Source: JBAZKV01 sp964443545
GTDB lineage: Bacteria > Margulisbacteria > WOR-1 > JAKLHX01 > JBAZKV01
Direction of reading: 5' to 3'
Length of the DNA stretch: 10,852 nt
NCBI GenBank assembly: GCA_964443545.1
Contig: CAYUCV010000036.1
Span: 1-10,852, forward strand
A model generated the notes under the pieces. The model was not told the DNA's origin and ran no database searches. It saw nothing but the letters and a program-made list of their open reading frames with translations. Of this stretch, positions 1 to 8,108 are shown in pieces. The position numbers and the translations under genes were made by a program. The stretch's first letter is position 1, and the number at the start of each line of letters is the position of its first letter.

Positions 1-1103
1 CCGTCAGGAAAAATATATTTGTCCACCTGCGGCTTGATATTAACCTTTTTTATACCCGGAAAACTTTCCAGTTTTGAGACCTGGATCTCATTGTCAAAAT
101 GCCCTATATTACATACTATAGCCTGGTCCTTCATTTTTTTCATGTGTTCTATTGTAATAACATCCCTGTTTCCCGTGGTAGTTACATAAATGTCAGCTGC
201 CCCAAGAGTATCTTCAAGAGTCTTTACCTCGTAACCCTCCATAGCCGCCTGCAACGCGCAGATAGGATCTATCTCCGTCACAATGACGCGTGCCCCAAGC
301 CCTCTCAAAGACTGGCAGGAACCTTTCCCGACATCGCCGTATCCGCAAATCACTGCCACCTTGCCGGCAAACATAACATCCATTGCCCTCTTAAGTCCGT
401 CGCCCAGGGATTCCCTGCAGCCGTACAGGTTATCAAATTTTGATTTGGTTACTGAATCGTTAACATTGATAGCAGGCACCAACAGCTCGCCATTTTCTAC
501 CATCTTATAAAGCCTGTGGACCCCCGTTGTGGTCTCCTCTGACACCCCCTTCCATTCTTTTACGGCATTTGTCCATTTATAGGGGGTTTCTTTTATTGAT
601 CTCTTTAACAGCTTAATAAGTTCTGCCTCGTCATCTCCCCCGGGTGTCTTATCAAGAATTTTTGCATTTTTTTCAGCAGCAAATCCCATGTGCATCATAA
701 GCGTGGCATCCCCGCCGTCATCCACAATAAGCTGCGGTCCTTTATTTCCCGGAAAAGTCAGCGCTTTTTCAGTGCACCACCAGAATTCTTCGAGCGTCTC
801 CCCTTTCCAGGCAAACACCGGGACCCCATCCTTTGCAACTGCCGCAGCCGCATGATCCTGCGTTGAAAAGATATTACAGCTTGCCCATCTAACATCCGCG
901 CCGAGAGCCGTCAGGGTCTCTATCAAAACGGCTGTCTGAATTGTCATGTGGAGCGACCCCATTATGCGCACGCCTTTTAGCGGCTTTTTTGGCGCGTACT
1001 CCTTGCGGATAGACATCAGACCGGGCATTTCCTGCTCGGCTATTTCTACCTCCCGTCTTCCAAAATCAGCCAATCCTATATCCTTTACCTTGTAGTCCGG
1101 CAT
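1..1103 (-). CDS. ahcY: Adenosylhomocysteinase (S-adenosyl-L-homocysteine hydrolase), C-terminus cut by window edge
   Basis: Hydrolyses S-adenosylhomocysteine to adenosine and homocysteine in the cytoplasm, relieving product inhibition of methyltransferases. My own translation gives 367 codons from an ATG at 1103. Seen: MGSLHMTIQTAVL with the substrate-site His near residue 52, then DVRWASCNIFSTQDH, then the NAD-binding loop GYGDVGKG at about 254-261, and near the end NIGHFDNEI and NIKPQVDKY. The NAD loop lies about 35 residues later than in the human enzyme because of an extra segment around residues 140-200 (GFAAEKNAKILDKTPGGDDE onward). This is the longer insert-containing class found in many bacteria and plants. 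By comparison about 95 residues are missing beyond the window edge. The start has a consensus ribosome site (AGGAGG, 7 nt spacing). It lies 11 nt after the ileS stop, so the two genes are probably one transcript. Identification is firm. Confidence 0.96.
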   Translation of the reverse strand, partial: MPDYKVKDIGLADFGRREVEIAEQEMPGLMSIRKEYAPKKPLKGVRIMGSLHMTIQTAVLIETLTALGADVRWASCNIFSTQDHAAAAVAKDGVPVFAWKGETLEEFWWCTEKALTFPGNKGPQLIVDDGGDATLMMHMGFAAEKNAKILDKTPGGDDEAELIKLLKRSIKETPYKWTNAVKEWKGVSEETTTGVHRLYKMVENGELLVPAINVNDSVTKSKFDNLYGCRESLGDGLKRAMDVMFAGKVAVICGYGDVGKGSCQSLRGLGARVIVTEIDPICALQAAMEGYEVKTLEDTLGAADIYVTTTGNRDVITIEHMKKMKDQAIVCNIGHFDNEIQVSKLESFPGIKKVNIKPQVDKYIFPD

Positions 1104-1110
1104 TCATTAT

Positions 1111-1116
1111 CCTCCT
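1111..1116 (-). promoter_or_regulatory. Ribosome binding site of ahcY overlapping the ileS stop codon
   Basis: On the minus strand the sequence reads TAGGAGGATAATGAATG. AGGAGG is a full Shine-Dalgarno match, and its first two bases are the last two bases of the ileS TAG stop. The second ATG (1103) is in frame with ahcY; the first (1107) opens another frame. The overlap suggests that ribosomes ending ileS can help initiate ahcY. Confidence 0.8.
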
Positions 1117-3799
1117 ATTTAACTGCCTCTTCGCATCTGATGCAAATACTATCTTCTTTGACCCCGGCCACATAACGCCAGCACCTCTGGCATTTTTTGC
1201 TCTGGGTCGGTACAGCGGCAACTGAAAAGCTCTCCCCTTCTTTAAGCACCACGGAAGAAACCAGGAATATGTCCGTGAGTTCCGCTTCAACATCCCTCAG
1301 CGGCCGCAGATCCTTTTCTGTACCTGACACTATTATATCGCATTGAAGGAACTGGCTGACTTTTTTCTGAGCTCTAAGTTCTTCCACTTCTTTGTAGGCC
1401 TTTGCGCGCACTTCCAGTATCTTTTCCCATCTTTCTTCAAGCGCTGCATCAAGCCAGCCGGGCTCAACCTCCGGGAACACCGGGGCTGTGCCGTCTTTAC
1501 CGCGGGCAAGAAGAAGGTCCTGCGCGGTAAAGCTTAGGACCGGGAACATCATGGACACCATGGAAGCCAGGATCTTTTCCAACACATACTGGCAGGAGAT
1601 CCTTCTCTTGGAATCCTTGCCGTCGCAGTAGAGCCGGTCCTTTACGATATCAAGATAAAAGGTTGACAGGTCGCTGACGCAGTAATCGTAGAGGGTATGG
1701 TAAACGCTGTGGAGATCAAATTCCTCATAGGCTTTCTCCACCCTTTTTATTACCTGTGCCAGACGCAGCAGAGCGTATCTGTCCAGTTGGGTCAGTTCTA
1801 CCTTGTCTGATACCGGATGAGGCGGAAGGTTGCTCAAAAGGAACCTGCAGGTATTCCTGATCTTTTTGAACCCCTCGTTTATCTGCTTGAGGATGTTCTT
1901 TGAAACAGCCATGTCATTGCGGAAATCGGTCGAGGCCACCCACAGGCGCAGGACATCCGCGCCGTACTCATCCACCACTTTCTGGGGATCAACTACATTG
2001 CCCAGAGATTTGCTCATCTTTTTACCTTTTTCATCTATCGTAAAGCCGTGGGTAAGGACAGACTTAAATGCAGACTCCTTAAAACCGGCCACCGAGGTAA
2101 GTATCGATGTCTGGAACCAGCCCCTGTGCTGATCGGAGCCCTCCAGATAAAGGTCCGCAGGCCAGGAAAGTTCTTTAGAACCCTTTAAGACGGAATAATG
2201 GGAGGATCCTGATTCCAGCCATACATCCATTATGTCCGTCTCTTTTGTGAAGTCGCTGCCGCCGCATTTTTCGCATTTGGTCCCTTTGGGAAGGATCTCT
2301 TCGGGGCTTTTATCGAACCAGGCATCGCTGCCCAGCTTTTTCATCAGTTCTGCCGCCGCCTTGTTAAAAATCCCCTTAAAATTTGGCGAGCCGCAGCCCT
2401 TGCAGTAAAAGGCCGGTATCGGGATCCCCCAGGACCTCTGTCTAGAGATGCACCAGTCCGGCCGGGATTCTACCATTGCCCTTATCCTGTTCTGCCCCCA
2501 GCCGGGGATCCAGGTGATCTTTTTTATCTGCTCAAGCACGCGGTCCCTTAGGCGGTCATGGTCCACAGAGATGAACCACTGCTCTGTTGCGCGGAAGATG
2601 ACAGGCTTTTTGCATCTCCAGCAGTGCGGATACGGGTGCTTGAGCGTTTCGCTTCCAAGCAGAGCGCCTCTTTCACCAAGCAGGTCTATTATCGGCTGAT
2701 TGGCCTTCCAAACACTTACCCCTGCAAATTGAGGGACTTCTTCGGTAAAGCGCCCTTTTTCATCGACCGGCATAATAATAGGAAGTTTGTATTTGAGCCC
2801 CACCTTGTAGTCTTCGTCCCCGTGCCCCGGAGCTATATGCACGCAGCCTGTCCCTGTTTCCAGAGTAACAAACTGGTCAAGGACCACTTTTGAATCTCTG
2901 TCAATGAACGGATGCCTGCAGACGATCCCTTCCAGCTCCGAGCCTTTGTACTTTTTGACAACTTCATAACTGCTCCAACCCATCTTTTTTGCAGCGGACT
3001 CAAGCAGCTGCGATGCCACGATATAGTTGCTGCCGCCAGACTTGATCTCGCTGTATTCGTACTCCGGATGCACCGCAATTGCCACATTGGACGGAAGCGT
3101 CCACGGGGTCGTGGTCCAGATAACGAATTTGTCGAACTTGACAAAGATAGCGTGGGAATTATCCTCCTCATATTCTATTTCGGCCTCTGCCAGGGCGGTC
3201 TCGCAATTGGGGCACCAGTGGATCGGCTTAAGAGCCTTGTAGACATAGCCTTTGTCCGCCAGTTTTCCGAACAGTTCCACGACGCCGGCTTCATACCCTG
3301 GGTTAAGCGTAAGATAAGGGTTGTCCCACTCGGCACGGATCCCCAGCCTTTTGAACTCCTTTTTCTGAAGTTCCACATATTTGAGAGCGTACTCCCTGCA
3401 CTTTTGGCGGAACTCTATAGTGGACAGGGTCGATCTTCTGACAGAAAGCTCTTTCAAAAGCTGCGTTTCTATCGGAAGCCCGTGGCAGTCCCAGCCGGGG
3501 ACAAAAGGCGAATCAAACCCGCGCATCGTCTTGTACTTAACAACTATGTCCTTGAGGATCTTATTGAGCGCATGACCTAAGTGAATGTCCCCGTTGGGAT
3601 ACGGCGGCCCGTCATGAAGAATGAACTTCTTCCTTGCTTCTTGACCCTTACCCTGAGCGAGAGGCTTGTGGTAAGCGGAGTCGAGGCAAGCGAGTCGAAG
3701 GGCTTCCCATAGGGCCAATATCTCCGGCTCCCTGGTCTTGTGGTCATACTTGATGGGGAAATCCGTCTGGGGAAGGTTTAATGTGTCTTTATAAGCCAT
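1115..3799 (-). CDS. ileS: Isoleucyl-tRNA synthetase
   Basis: Class I synthetase charging tRNA-Ile, 894 residues, complete. Seen: the HIGH motif as HLGH at 73-76 within HDGPPYPNGDIHLGHALNK; GWDCHGLPIE at 102-111; the CP1 editing domain with WTTTPWTLPSN at about 229-238 and HIAPGHGDEDY at about 321-331; KMSKS at 594-598; and a C-terminal zinc finger with Cys870/Cys873 and Cys886/Cys889, typical of bacterial-type enzymes. The connection between Trp31 and Phe59, just before the HIGH motif, is about nine residues longer than I expect for E. coli IleS. It is encoded by a palindromic repeat (3645-3702). The ATG start at 3799 has no Shine-Dalgarno upstream but lies six bases after a TGTTATAAT promoter element, so the mRNA is probably leaderless. 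ahcY follows in the same transcript. Confidence 0.98.
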   Translation of the reverse strand: MAYKDTLNLPQTDFPIKYDHKTREPEILALWEALRLACLDSAYHKPLAQGKGQEARKKFILHDGPPYPNGDIHLGHALNKILKDIVVKYKTMRGFDSPFVPGWDCHGLPIETQLLKELSVRRSTLSTIEFRQKCREYALKYVELQKKEFKRLGIRAEWDNPYLTLNPGYEAGVVELFGKLADKGYVYKALKPIHWCPNCETALAEAEIEYEEDNSHAIFVKFDKFVIWTTTPWTLPSNVAIAVHPEYEYSEIKSGGSNYIVASQLLESAAKKMGWSSYEVVKKYKGSELEGIVCRHPFIDRDSKVVLDQFVTLETGTGCVHIAPGHGDEDYKVGLKYKLPIIMPVDEKGRFTEEVPQFAGVSVWKANQPIIDLLGERGALLGSETLKHPYPHCWRCKKPVIFRATEQWFISVDHDRLRDRVLEQIKKITWIPGWGQNRIRAMVESRPDWCISRQRSWGIPIPAFYCKGCGSPNFKGIFNKAAAELMKKLGSDAWFDKSPEEILPKGTKCEKCGGSDFTKETDIMDVWLESGSSHYSVLKGSKELSWPADLYLEGSDQHRGWFQTSILTSVAGFKESAFKSVLTHGFTIDEKGKKMSKSLGNVVDPQKVVDEYGADVLRLWVASTDFRNDMAVSKNILKQINEGFKKIRNTCRFLLSNLPPHPVSDKVELTQLDRYALLRLAQVIKRVEKAYEEFDLHSVYHTLYDYCVSDLSTFYLDIVKDRLYCDGKDSKRRISCQYVLEKILASMVSMMFPVLSFTAQDLLLARGKDGTAPVFPEVEPGWLDAALEERWEKILEVRAKAYKEVEELRAQKKVSQFLQCDIIVSGTEKDLRPLRDVEAELTDIFLVSSVVLKEGESFSVAAVPTQSKKCQRCWRYVAGVKEDSICIRCEEAVK
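3645..3702. repeat. Small palindromic repeat element inside the ileS coding region
   Basis: On the plus strand the stretch starts CCCTTACCCTGAGCGAG and ends AAGCGAGTCGAAGGGC. It contains a perfect 6-bp inverted repeat, CTTACC (3647-3652) with GGTAAG (3670-3675). It also contains two imperfect direct copies of AAGC(G)GAGTCGA, with GAGTCGA at 3678-3684 and 3692-3698. Its building blocks GAGCGAG and AGCGAGTCGA recur in the leader of tRNA-Gly (10120-10147). It is read in frame as about 20 residues (roughly 33-52) of IleS, where family members have a variable linker. Boundaries are my estimate from the repeat blocks. The CCCT...AGGG ends resemble short dispersed elements I have seen in other bacterial genomes. 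Confidence 0.6.
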
Positions 3800-3805
3800 A
3801 TGAAA

Positions 3806-3814
3806 ATTATAACA
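3806..3814 (-). promoter_or_regulatory. Extended -10 promoter of ileS-ahcY, giving a probable leaderless mRNA
   Basis: The minus strand reads TGTTATAAT, a perfect extended -10 (TGN before TATAAT). It is followed by TTTCAT and then the ileS ATG. Transcription normally starts about 6-8 bases after the hexamer, which places the first base at or next to the A of the start codon. There is no good -35 hexamer 17 bases upstream (AAATGT there), as is common for extended -10 promoters, and no Shine-Dalgarno before the ATG. Confidence 0.65.
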
Positions 3815-3881
3815 TAGTTATATATATTACATTTTCTTCATAAACCGCTGCACCGCGTCCGTTATCAGCCGCAAAAATGAG

Positions 3882-3895
3882 ATTTAGCGCCAAAT
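3882..3895. promoter_or_regulatory. 14-bp near-palindrome in the ileS/orphan-gene spacer, possible operator
   Basis: ATTTAGCGCCAAAT has dyad symmetry around GCGC with one mismatched pair. It lies between the ileS promoter and the start of the plus-strand gene at 3956. Such symmetry fits a dimeric repressor site, but I see no second copy and do not recognise the motif. The rest of the 3800-3955 spacer holds no convincing -35/-10 pair for the plus-strand gene; GATAAT at 3901-3906 is the best -10-like hexamer. Confidence 0.2.
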
Positions 3896-3955
3896 TTAAC
3901 GATAATTATGTGTAGGGGGGTCTGGGCTAAAAATTTATAAGAGGGGGAACATAAA

Positions 3956-5593
3956 ATGGGCTTAGAGCAAACTCAGCAGATCGGCGGACCGTCAGCGGCA
4001 ACATCCGGACCAAGGACCAAAGTTTTGGAGCGCACCCCGGGGTCTGTTCAGGATTCGCAAAGACAGCTCGAAAGCTGCCCGCCAGTTATCGCACCAAACG
4101 AATGGAGACCTGAAATATTTGACCTGTCCCAGAATAACATTGACAGGGCCGCATATTATGAAGGTATCCCCGCAGAAGACTACCGCATAATCGCAAAGAT
4201 AACACAGGAAATAACGAAAAGCACTGATCTCAGAAATTATAAGAGCTCGGAAGAATTAGACTCCTTTGTCTCCGGAGAAATCCTTAAAAAGCTTGAAGCC
4301 TATCCCAAGACAAAAGAGATATACCAGAGGCATCTTGCATCCCCCGACACAGCAAGAATTGTATCGGAAAAACGCATCCAGCTGTTCAACTTTGTATTTT
4401 CTGCTTTGACCAAGGAGGAACGTGAATTGTTGATGAGCCCGGTTAAGGAAGCCATAAAGAAGGCCTTGGAAGACGGGGCAGCACCCGAAGCAGCGCTGTT
4501 TTCCGCAGACGTGCAAAAAGCCTATTATAATATGGAACTGGCCGTAAAAGAAATGGCGGTCTACAAAGAAGCCCTGGCAGAGTTGTTTTCTAAAGATAAA
4601 TTGTTTGCGGAAATATATACCGCCCAGGATACTTTCAGGGCGCAGGAAATGGCAAAAGTTTCCGGCAGGGATACCGTTATTTCTGCTTTTGTATTTTCCT
4701 ACAATGATGAGGAAGCCATAGCCGGGGCCCTTGGAAAAATGGGGATCGACAGAAAGATGATCGAAAAGGGACAGACAAGGCAGATGGCTGCTGCAGGGGG
4801 ACTGACCGAAAATGAGGCTGTCTGTCTCTTAAAAGGACTGGAAGGTCTTATGTCAAGCAGGTTATGGGTTGTAAGTCTGGACGAAAAGAGCGCGACAGAA
4901 TCATTTCTTGCTGAAAAACCTGAGGCTCTTGCCGCTTACAGAAAAATGTGTGAGAACACCAGACCGATACCGGAACTGGGAAGAGCAATCTACAAAAAAA
5001 TGATTGACGGTCAGATAAAAATGCTGCAGACCATGCCCGACAGTCCTGAAAAACAAGAAGCTTTAAGCCGCTGCGAAAAATCTGCTGCAGATCTGGCAAA
5101 AATGTCTGATAAGGAAATTGGAATTTCCCTTGTCCAGGCCGCAGGCTTAGAGCTTAGGCAGATCCAGGACAAGGTCAGGTCAGCATTGCTCAAAACTGAC
5201 AAACAATACATAGCAATGGTCCAAACCTACTCTGCCACAAAGGCAGCACTAGTTGAAGAAGCAATGCGCGGGTATCTGGCAGATCCTAAAGTAAAAGAAA
5301 AACTTGCGGGCCTTTCTCCTGACAGACAAAACCTCATGCTTGAATCAATTATGCTGGCCTGCGAGGCGTCCGTAGCCGGGATTCCGCAGCTCAAGGCGCT
5401 TGAAATTAGGATTGGGACTTATGAATCGACTTTCAGGAACCAATTTTATGCAGAGATCCGGGATGAAATCGCCGCCGGGCCTTACGGAAAAAGCCTGGTG
5501 GACATCTGTGATTCCATGATTAAACTTGAGAACAATGAACTTGAAGAACTGTTCCAGACCCCGAAAAAAAACGAACAGATCCTGTCGGCTTAA
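3956..5593 (+). CDS. Uncharacterised helical cytoplasmic protein, 545 residues
   Basis: I do not recognise this protein. The ATG at 3956 has a strong purine-rich ribosome site (GAGGGG at 3941-3947, about 8 nt upstream), which supports this start. The first ~50 residues are rich in Gln, Ser, Pro and Gly and look disordered. From about residue 55 to the end the sequence is rich in Ala, Glu, Lys and Leu with amphipathic helix periodicity. No signal peptide, membrane segment, nucleotide-binding loop or metal motif is visible. Six or so cysteines are scattered, without CxxC pairs. Lys/Glu-rich segments such as LTKEERELLMSPVKEAIKKA suggest an all-helical solenoid or coiled-coil scaffold, which is inference only. 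It is the only gene on this strand between two minus-strand housekeeping blocks, and its stop is 7 nt from the end of lon. Codon usage looks like that of its neighbours, so recent transfer is not evident. Coding status is well supported by length, ribosome site and lack of overlap. Confidence 0.85.
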   Translation: MGLEQTQQIGGPSAATSGPRTKVLERTPGSVQDSQRQLESCPPVIAPNEWRPEIFDLSQNNIDRAAYYEGIPAEDYRIIAKITQEITKSTDLRNYKSSEELDSFVSGEILKKLEAYPKTKEIYQRHLASPDTARIVSEKRIQLFNFVFSALTKEERELLMSPVKEAIKKALEDGAAPEAALFSADVQKAYYNMELAVKEMAVYKEALAELFSKDKLFAEIYTAQDTFRAQEMAKVSGRDTVISAFVFSYNDEEAIAGALGKMGIDRKMIEKGQTRQMAAAGGLTENEAVCLLKGLEGLMSSRLWVVSLDEKSATESFLAEKPEALAAYRKMCENTRPIPELGRAIYKKMIDGQIKMLQTMPDSPEKQEALSRCEKSAADLAKMSDKEIGISLVQAAGLELRQIQDKVRSALLKTDKQYIAMVQTYSATKAALVEEAMRGYLADPKVKEKLAGLSPDRQNLMLESIMLACEASVAGIPQLKALEIRIGTYESTFRNQFYAEIRDEIAAGPYGKSLVDICDSMIKLENNELEELFQTPKKNEQILSA

Positions 5594-5600
5594 CAACCTT

Positions 5601-8108
5601 TCAGGCCAGCATCTGGCCGTGGACCGAAGGAGGGTCGCTTTCGTGTCTTTTTGCCTTTGACGGTTTTTCTTCTTCCTTGTCGCTCTCAAAAGAGATGTTT
5701 AGCTCGCTCCCTACCTTGTCCTTCTTGTGCTCCAGCATCCCTTTCGGGACTTTGGTCAGAGCAGTTTTAAGCACATCGTCCATGTGCTTTGCAGGGACAA
5801 ATTCCATCTTAAGGTCGCCTTTGAACTGCTTCTTTATTTCTTCAAGGTCTTTGGTGTTCTCGCGAGGAAAAACCACGGTTTTTATCCCGGCTCTTTTTGC
5901 CGCCAGAAGTTTTTCTTTAAGGCCGCCTATCGGAAGGACCCTGCCGCGCAGAGTTATCTCCCCTGTCATGGCAACTTCTCTTTTGACTGGGATACCGGTT
6001 AGGGCCGAAGTAAGCGCGGTTGCCATGGTAATACCTGCCGACGGGCCGTCCTTGGGAACCGCGCCTTCCGGCACATGCACATGTATGTCAACTTTTCTAT
6101 AAAAGTTCTCTTCAAGCCCCAGAGCGCTTGCCCTGGACCGCACAAAGCTCATGGCGGCTTTTGCGCTCTCCTGCATCACATCGCCCAGCATGCCCGTAAG
6201 AGTTAGGCTGCCCTTGCCGTTCATCACGGTGACCTCGATCGGAATAGTGTCCCCTCCCACCTCGGTCCAAACCAGTCCGGTCACCGCTCCTATCTGGTCC
6301 TTTTCTTCCGCGATCCCAAAAGAATGCCTTGACGGCCCCAGATATTCCTTGAGGTCCTCCGGTTTTAAATGTTTTGCTTCGTCCTTTTTACTCTTGACCA
6401 TGGCAGTTGCGGCTTTGCGCAGGACCGTATCGATCGACCTTTCCAGGTTCCTGACACCGGCTTCCCTTGTATACTCGCGTATTATCTTAAGAAGGGTTTT
6501 GTCCTCAAAGCTGATCAGGTCTTTAGAAAGGCCGTGCTTTTCCAGGGCTTTGGGAAGCAGATGGGCCTTGGCTATGCCGAGTTTTTCCTCTTCGGTATAG
6601 CCGCTCATCTCTATGATCTCCATCCTGTCGCGCAGCGGCCTGGGGATGGGCTCTATAGTGTTTGCCGTGGTAATAAAGAACACATCGGACAGGTCAAAGG
6701 CCACTTCAAGATAGTGGTCGGAAAATTCCTTGTTCTGCTCCGGATCAAGCACTTCCAGCAGAGCTGCGGCAGGGTCTCCCCTGAAATCATTGCCAAGTTT
6801 GTCAATTTCGTCCAGAAGAAAAACTGGGTTATTAACCTTTACCTTTGCGACGGACTGGATTATCCTGCCCGGCATGGAGCCCACATAGGTCCTGCGGTGT
6901 CCCCTTATCTCGGCCTCATCCCTTACACCGCCAAGAGAAATACGCGCGAACTTTCTTCCTATGGCCCTTGCAATTGATTTTCCCACGGATGTCTTGCCGA
7001 CACCCGGAGGCCCCGCAAGACAAAGAATGGTGCCGGCCATCTTTCCTGTACGCTCCAGCACAGCAAAATATTCGAGGATCCTCTCTTTTACCTTGTCGAG
7101 TCCAAAATGATCTTCGTTAAGTATCTTTTCCACTTCAGCAATATCGATCTTACTTTTTGTCTTCTTCTTCCACGGCAGGTCTATTATCCAGTCAAGGTAT
7201 GTGCGGATAACAGTTGCCTCCGCCACCATAGAGGGCATCTTGGAAAGCCTCTCGAGTTCTTTTTTGGCCTTTTCTTTTACCTCGTCCGGCAGTTTTGCGG
7301 CTTCCAGCTTTTTCCTGTACTCCCCTATCTCGGGCGAGGCGTCCTCGTCCTCAACCCCCAGTTCGTCCTGGATCGCCTTAAGTTTTTCTTTTAGGTAATA
7401 TTCTTTCTGGACCCTGTCTATCTGTTTCTTTACCTTGCCCTGCAGTTTTTTCTCTACCTCAAGTACCTCTATCTCCTTTGTTAACATCTCGGAGAGCTTT
7501 TTCAATCTCTTGATCACCGGGATAGCTTCAAGGATCTGCTGCTTTTCTTCGACTTTGAGCGTAAGGTATGATGCCACCAGGTCCGCAAGGCGCCCGGGGT
7601 TTTCCACATTGATTATGGACATCAAGGTTTCAGAAGGTATTCTCTTGTTCAGCTTGACATAGTTCTCAAAGTTCTTTATCACCACGCGGACCAGAGCCTC
7701 GATCTCGACAGAAACATCAGCTTCTTCCGGCAGGCGCGAGATCTTGACCTTGTAATAAGGGTCGTCCTGTGTAAAATCCTCTATCTTTACCCTTGCCACC
7801 CCTTCTACAAGCACCTTTGTTGTACCGTCCGGAAGGGCCACCATCTGGACAACTTCTGCCAGAGTGCCGATGGAGCAGATATCCTTGGGAGAGGGCTCTT
7901 CTACATCTTCGGACCTCTGCGAGGCAAACACAATAAGTCGCTCTTTTTCTATCGTGTCCTCGAGAGCCTTTACGGATTTGCTGCGGCCTATAAAGAGAGG
8001 GACTATCATCTGTGGAAAGACCACCATGTTCCGGAGCGGGATCAGAGGAAGTTCGTCCTTCCACTCTACCGGGGACTTGGCTGGAGAGGTTTTTTCGGCC
8101 TTTTCCAT
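5601..8108 (-). CDS. lon: ATP-dependent protease La (Lon)
   Basis: Soluble AAA+ serine protease that degrades misfolded and regulatory proteins; 835 residues, complete. Seen: N-terminal substrate-binding LON domain from about residue 17 (ELPLIPLRNMVVFPQMIVPL), a charged coiled-coil region at about 185-300, Walker A GPPGVGKT at 366-373, Walker B VFLLDEID at 429-436, and the protease domain with catalytic Ser690 in PKDGPSAG and Lys733 in GGLKEKL. The Ser-Lys spacing of 43 equals that of E. coli Lon (679/722). After about residue 785, where many Lon proteins end, there is a ~45-residue charged tail ending in MLA. The ATG overlaps the clpP stop by one base (TAATG) with only a weak AAAGG upstream, so translation is probably coupled to clpP. 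It is the last gene of the tRNA-Gly-tig-clpP-lon operon. Confidence 0.98.
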   Translation of the reverse strand: MEKAEKTSPAKSPVEWKDELPLIPLRNMVVFPQMIVPLFIGRSKSVKALEDTIEKERLIVFASQRSEDVEEPSPKDICSIGTLAEVVQMVALPDGTTKVLVEGVARVKIEDFTQDDPYYKVKISRLPEEADVSVEIEALVRVVIKNFENYVKLNKRIPSETLMSIINVENPGRLADLVASYLTLKVEEKQQILEAIPVIKRLKKLSEMLTKEIEVLEVEKKLQGKVKKQIDRVQKEYYLKEKLKAIQDELGVEDEDASPEIGEYRKKLEAAKLPDEVKEKAKKELERLSKMPSMVAEATVIRTYLDWIIDLPWKKKTKSKIDIAEVEKILNEDHFGLDKVKERILEYFAVLERTGKMAGTILCLAGPPGVGKTSVGKSIARAIGRKFARISLGGVRDEAEIRGHRRTYVGSMPGRIIQSVAKVKVNNPVFLLDEIDKLGNDFRGDPAAALLEVLDPEQNKEFSDHYLEVAFDLSDVFFITTANTIEPIPRPLRDRMEIIEMSGYTEEEKLGIAKAHLLPKALEKHGLSKDLISFEDKTLLKIIREYTREAGVRNLERSIDTVLRKAATAMVKSKKDEAKHLKPEDLKEYLGPSRHSFGIAEEKDQIGAVTGLVWTEVGGDTIPIEVTVMNGKGSLTLTGMLGDVMQESAKAAMSFVRSRASALGLEENFYRKVDIHVHVPEGAVPKDGPSAGITMATALTSALTGIPVKREVAMTGEITLRGRVLPIGGLKEKLLAAKRAGIKTVVFPRENTKDLEEIKKQFKGDLKMEFVPAKHMDDVLKTALTKVPKGMLEHKKDKVGSELNISFESDKEEEKPSKAKRHESDPPSVHGQMLA
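5604..5618. other. Compact hairpin at the convergent junction of the orphan gene and lon
   Basis: GGCCAG-CAT-CTGGCC is a perfect 6-bp stem with a 3-base loop, coding for the last residues of Lon (GQMLA) on the minus strand. It starts 10 nt after the stop of the plus-strand gene. No T-run follows closely on either strand, so it is not a standard intrinsic terminator. It may block 3' exonuclease or contribute to bidirectional termination. Confidence 0.35.

Noticed and set aside
99..510. Plus-strand open frames over the ahcY region
   Set aside because: They lie antisense to a clearly conserved adenosylhomocysteinase frame, have no ribosome sites and resemble no known protein.
2912..3580. 222-codon plus-strand open frame antisense to ileS
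   Set aside because: It is a shadow of the strongly coding ileS strand, and its product is of irregular composition with no recognisable motif.
3800..3955. T-box riboswitch before ileS
   Set aside because: There is no leader of sufficient length. The promoter lies within about 15 bases of the start codon, and no T-box stem or terminator sequence is present.
5594..5660. Intrinsic terminator between the 545-residue gene and lon
   Set aside because: The hairpin there has no adjacent T-run on either strand, so I list it only as a hairpin.
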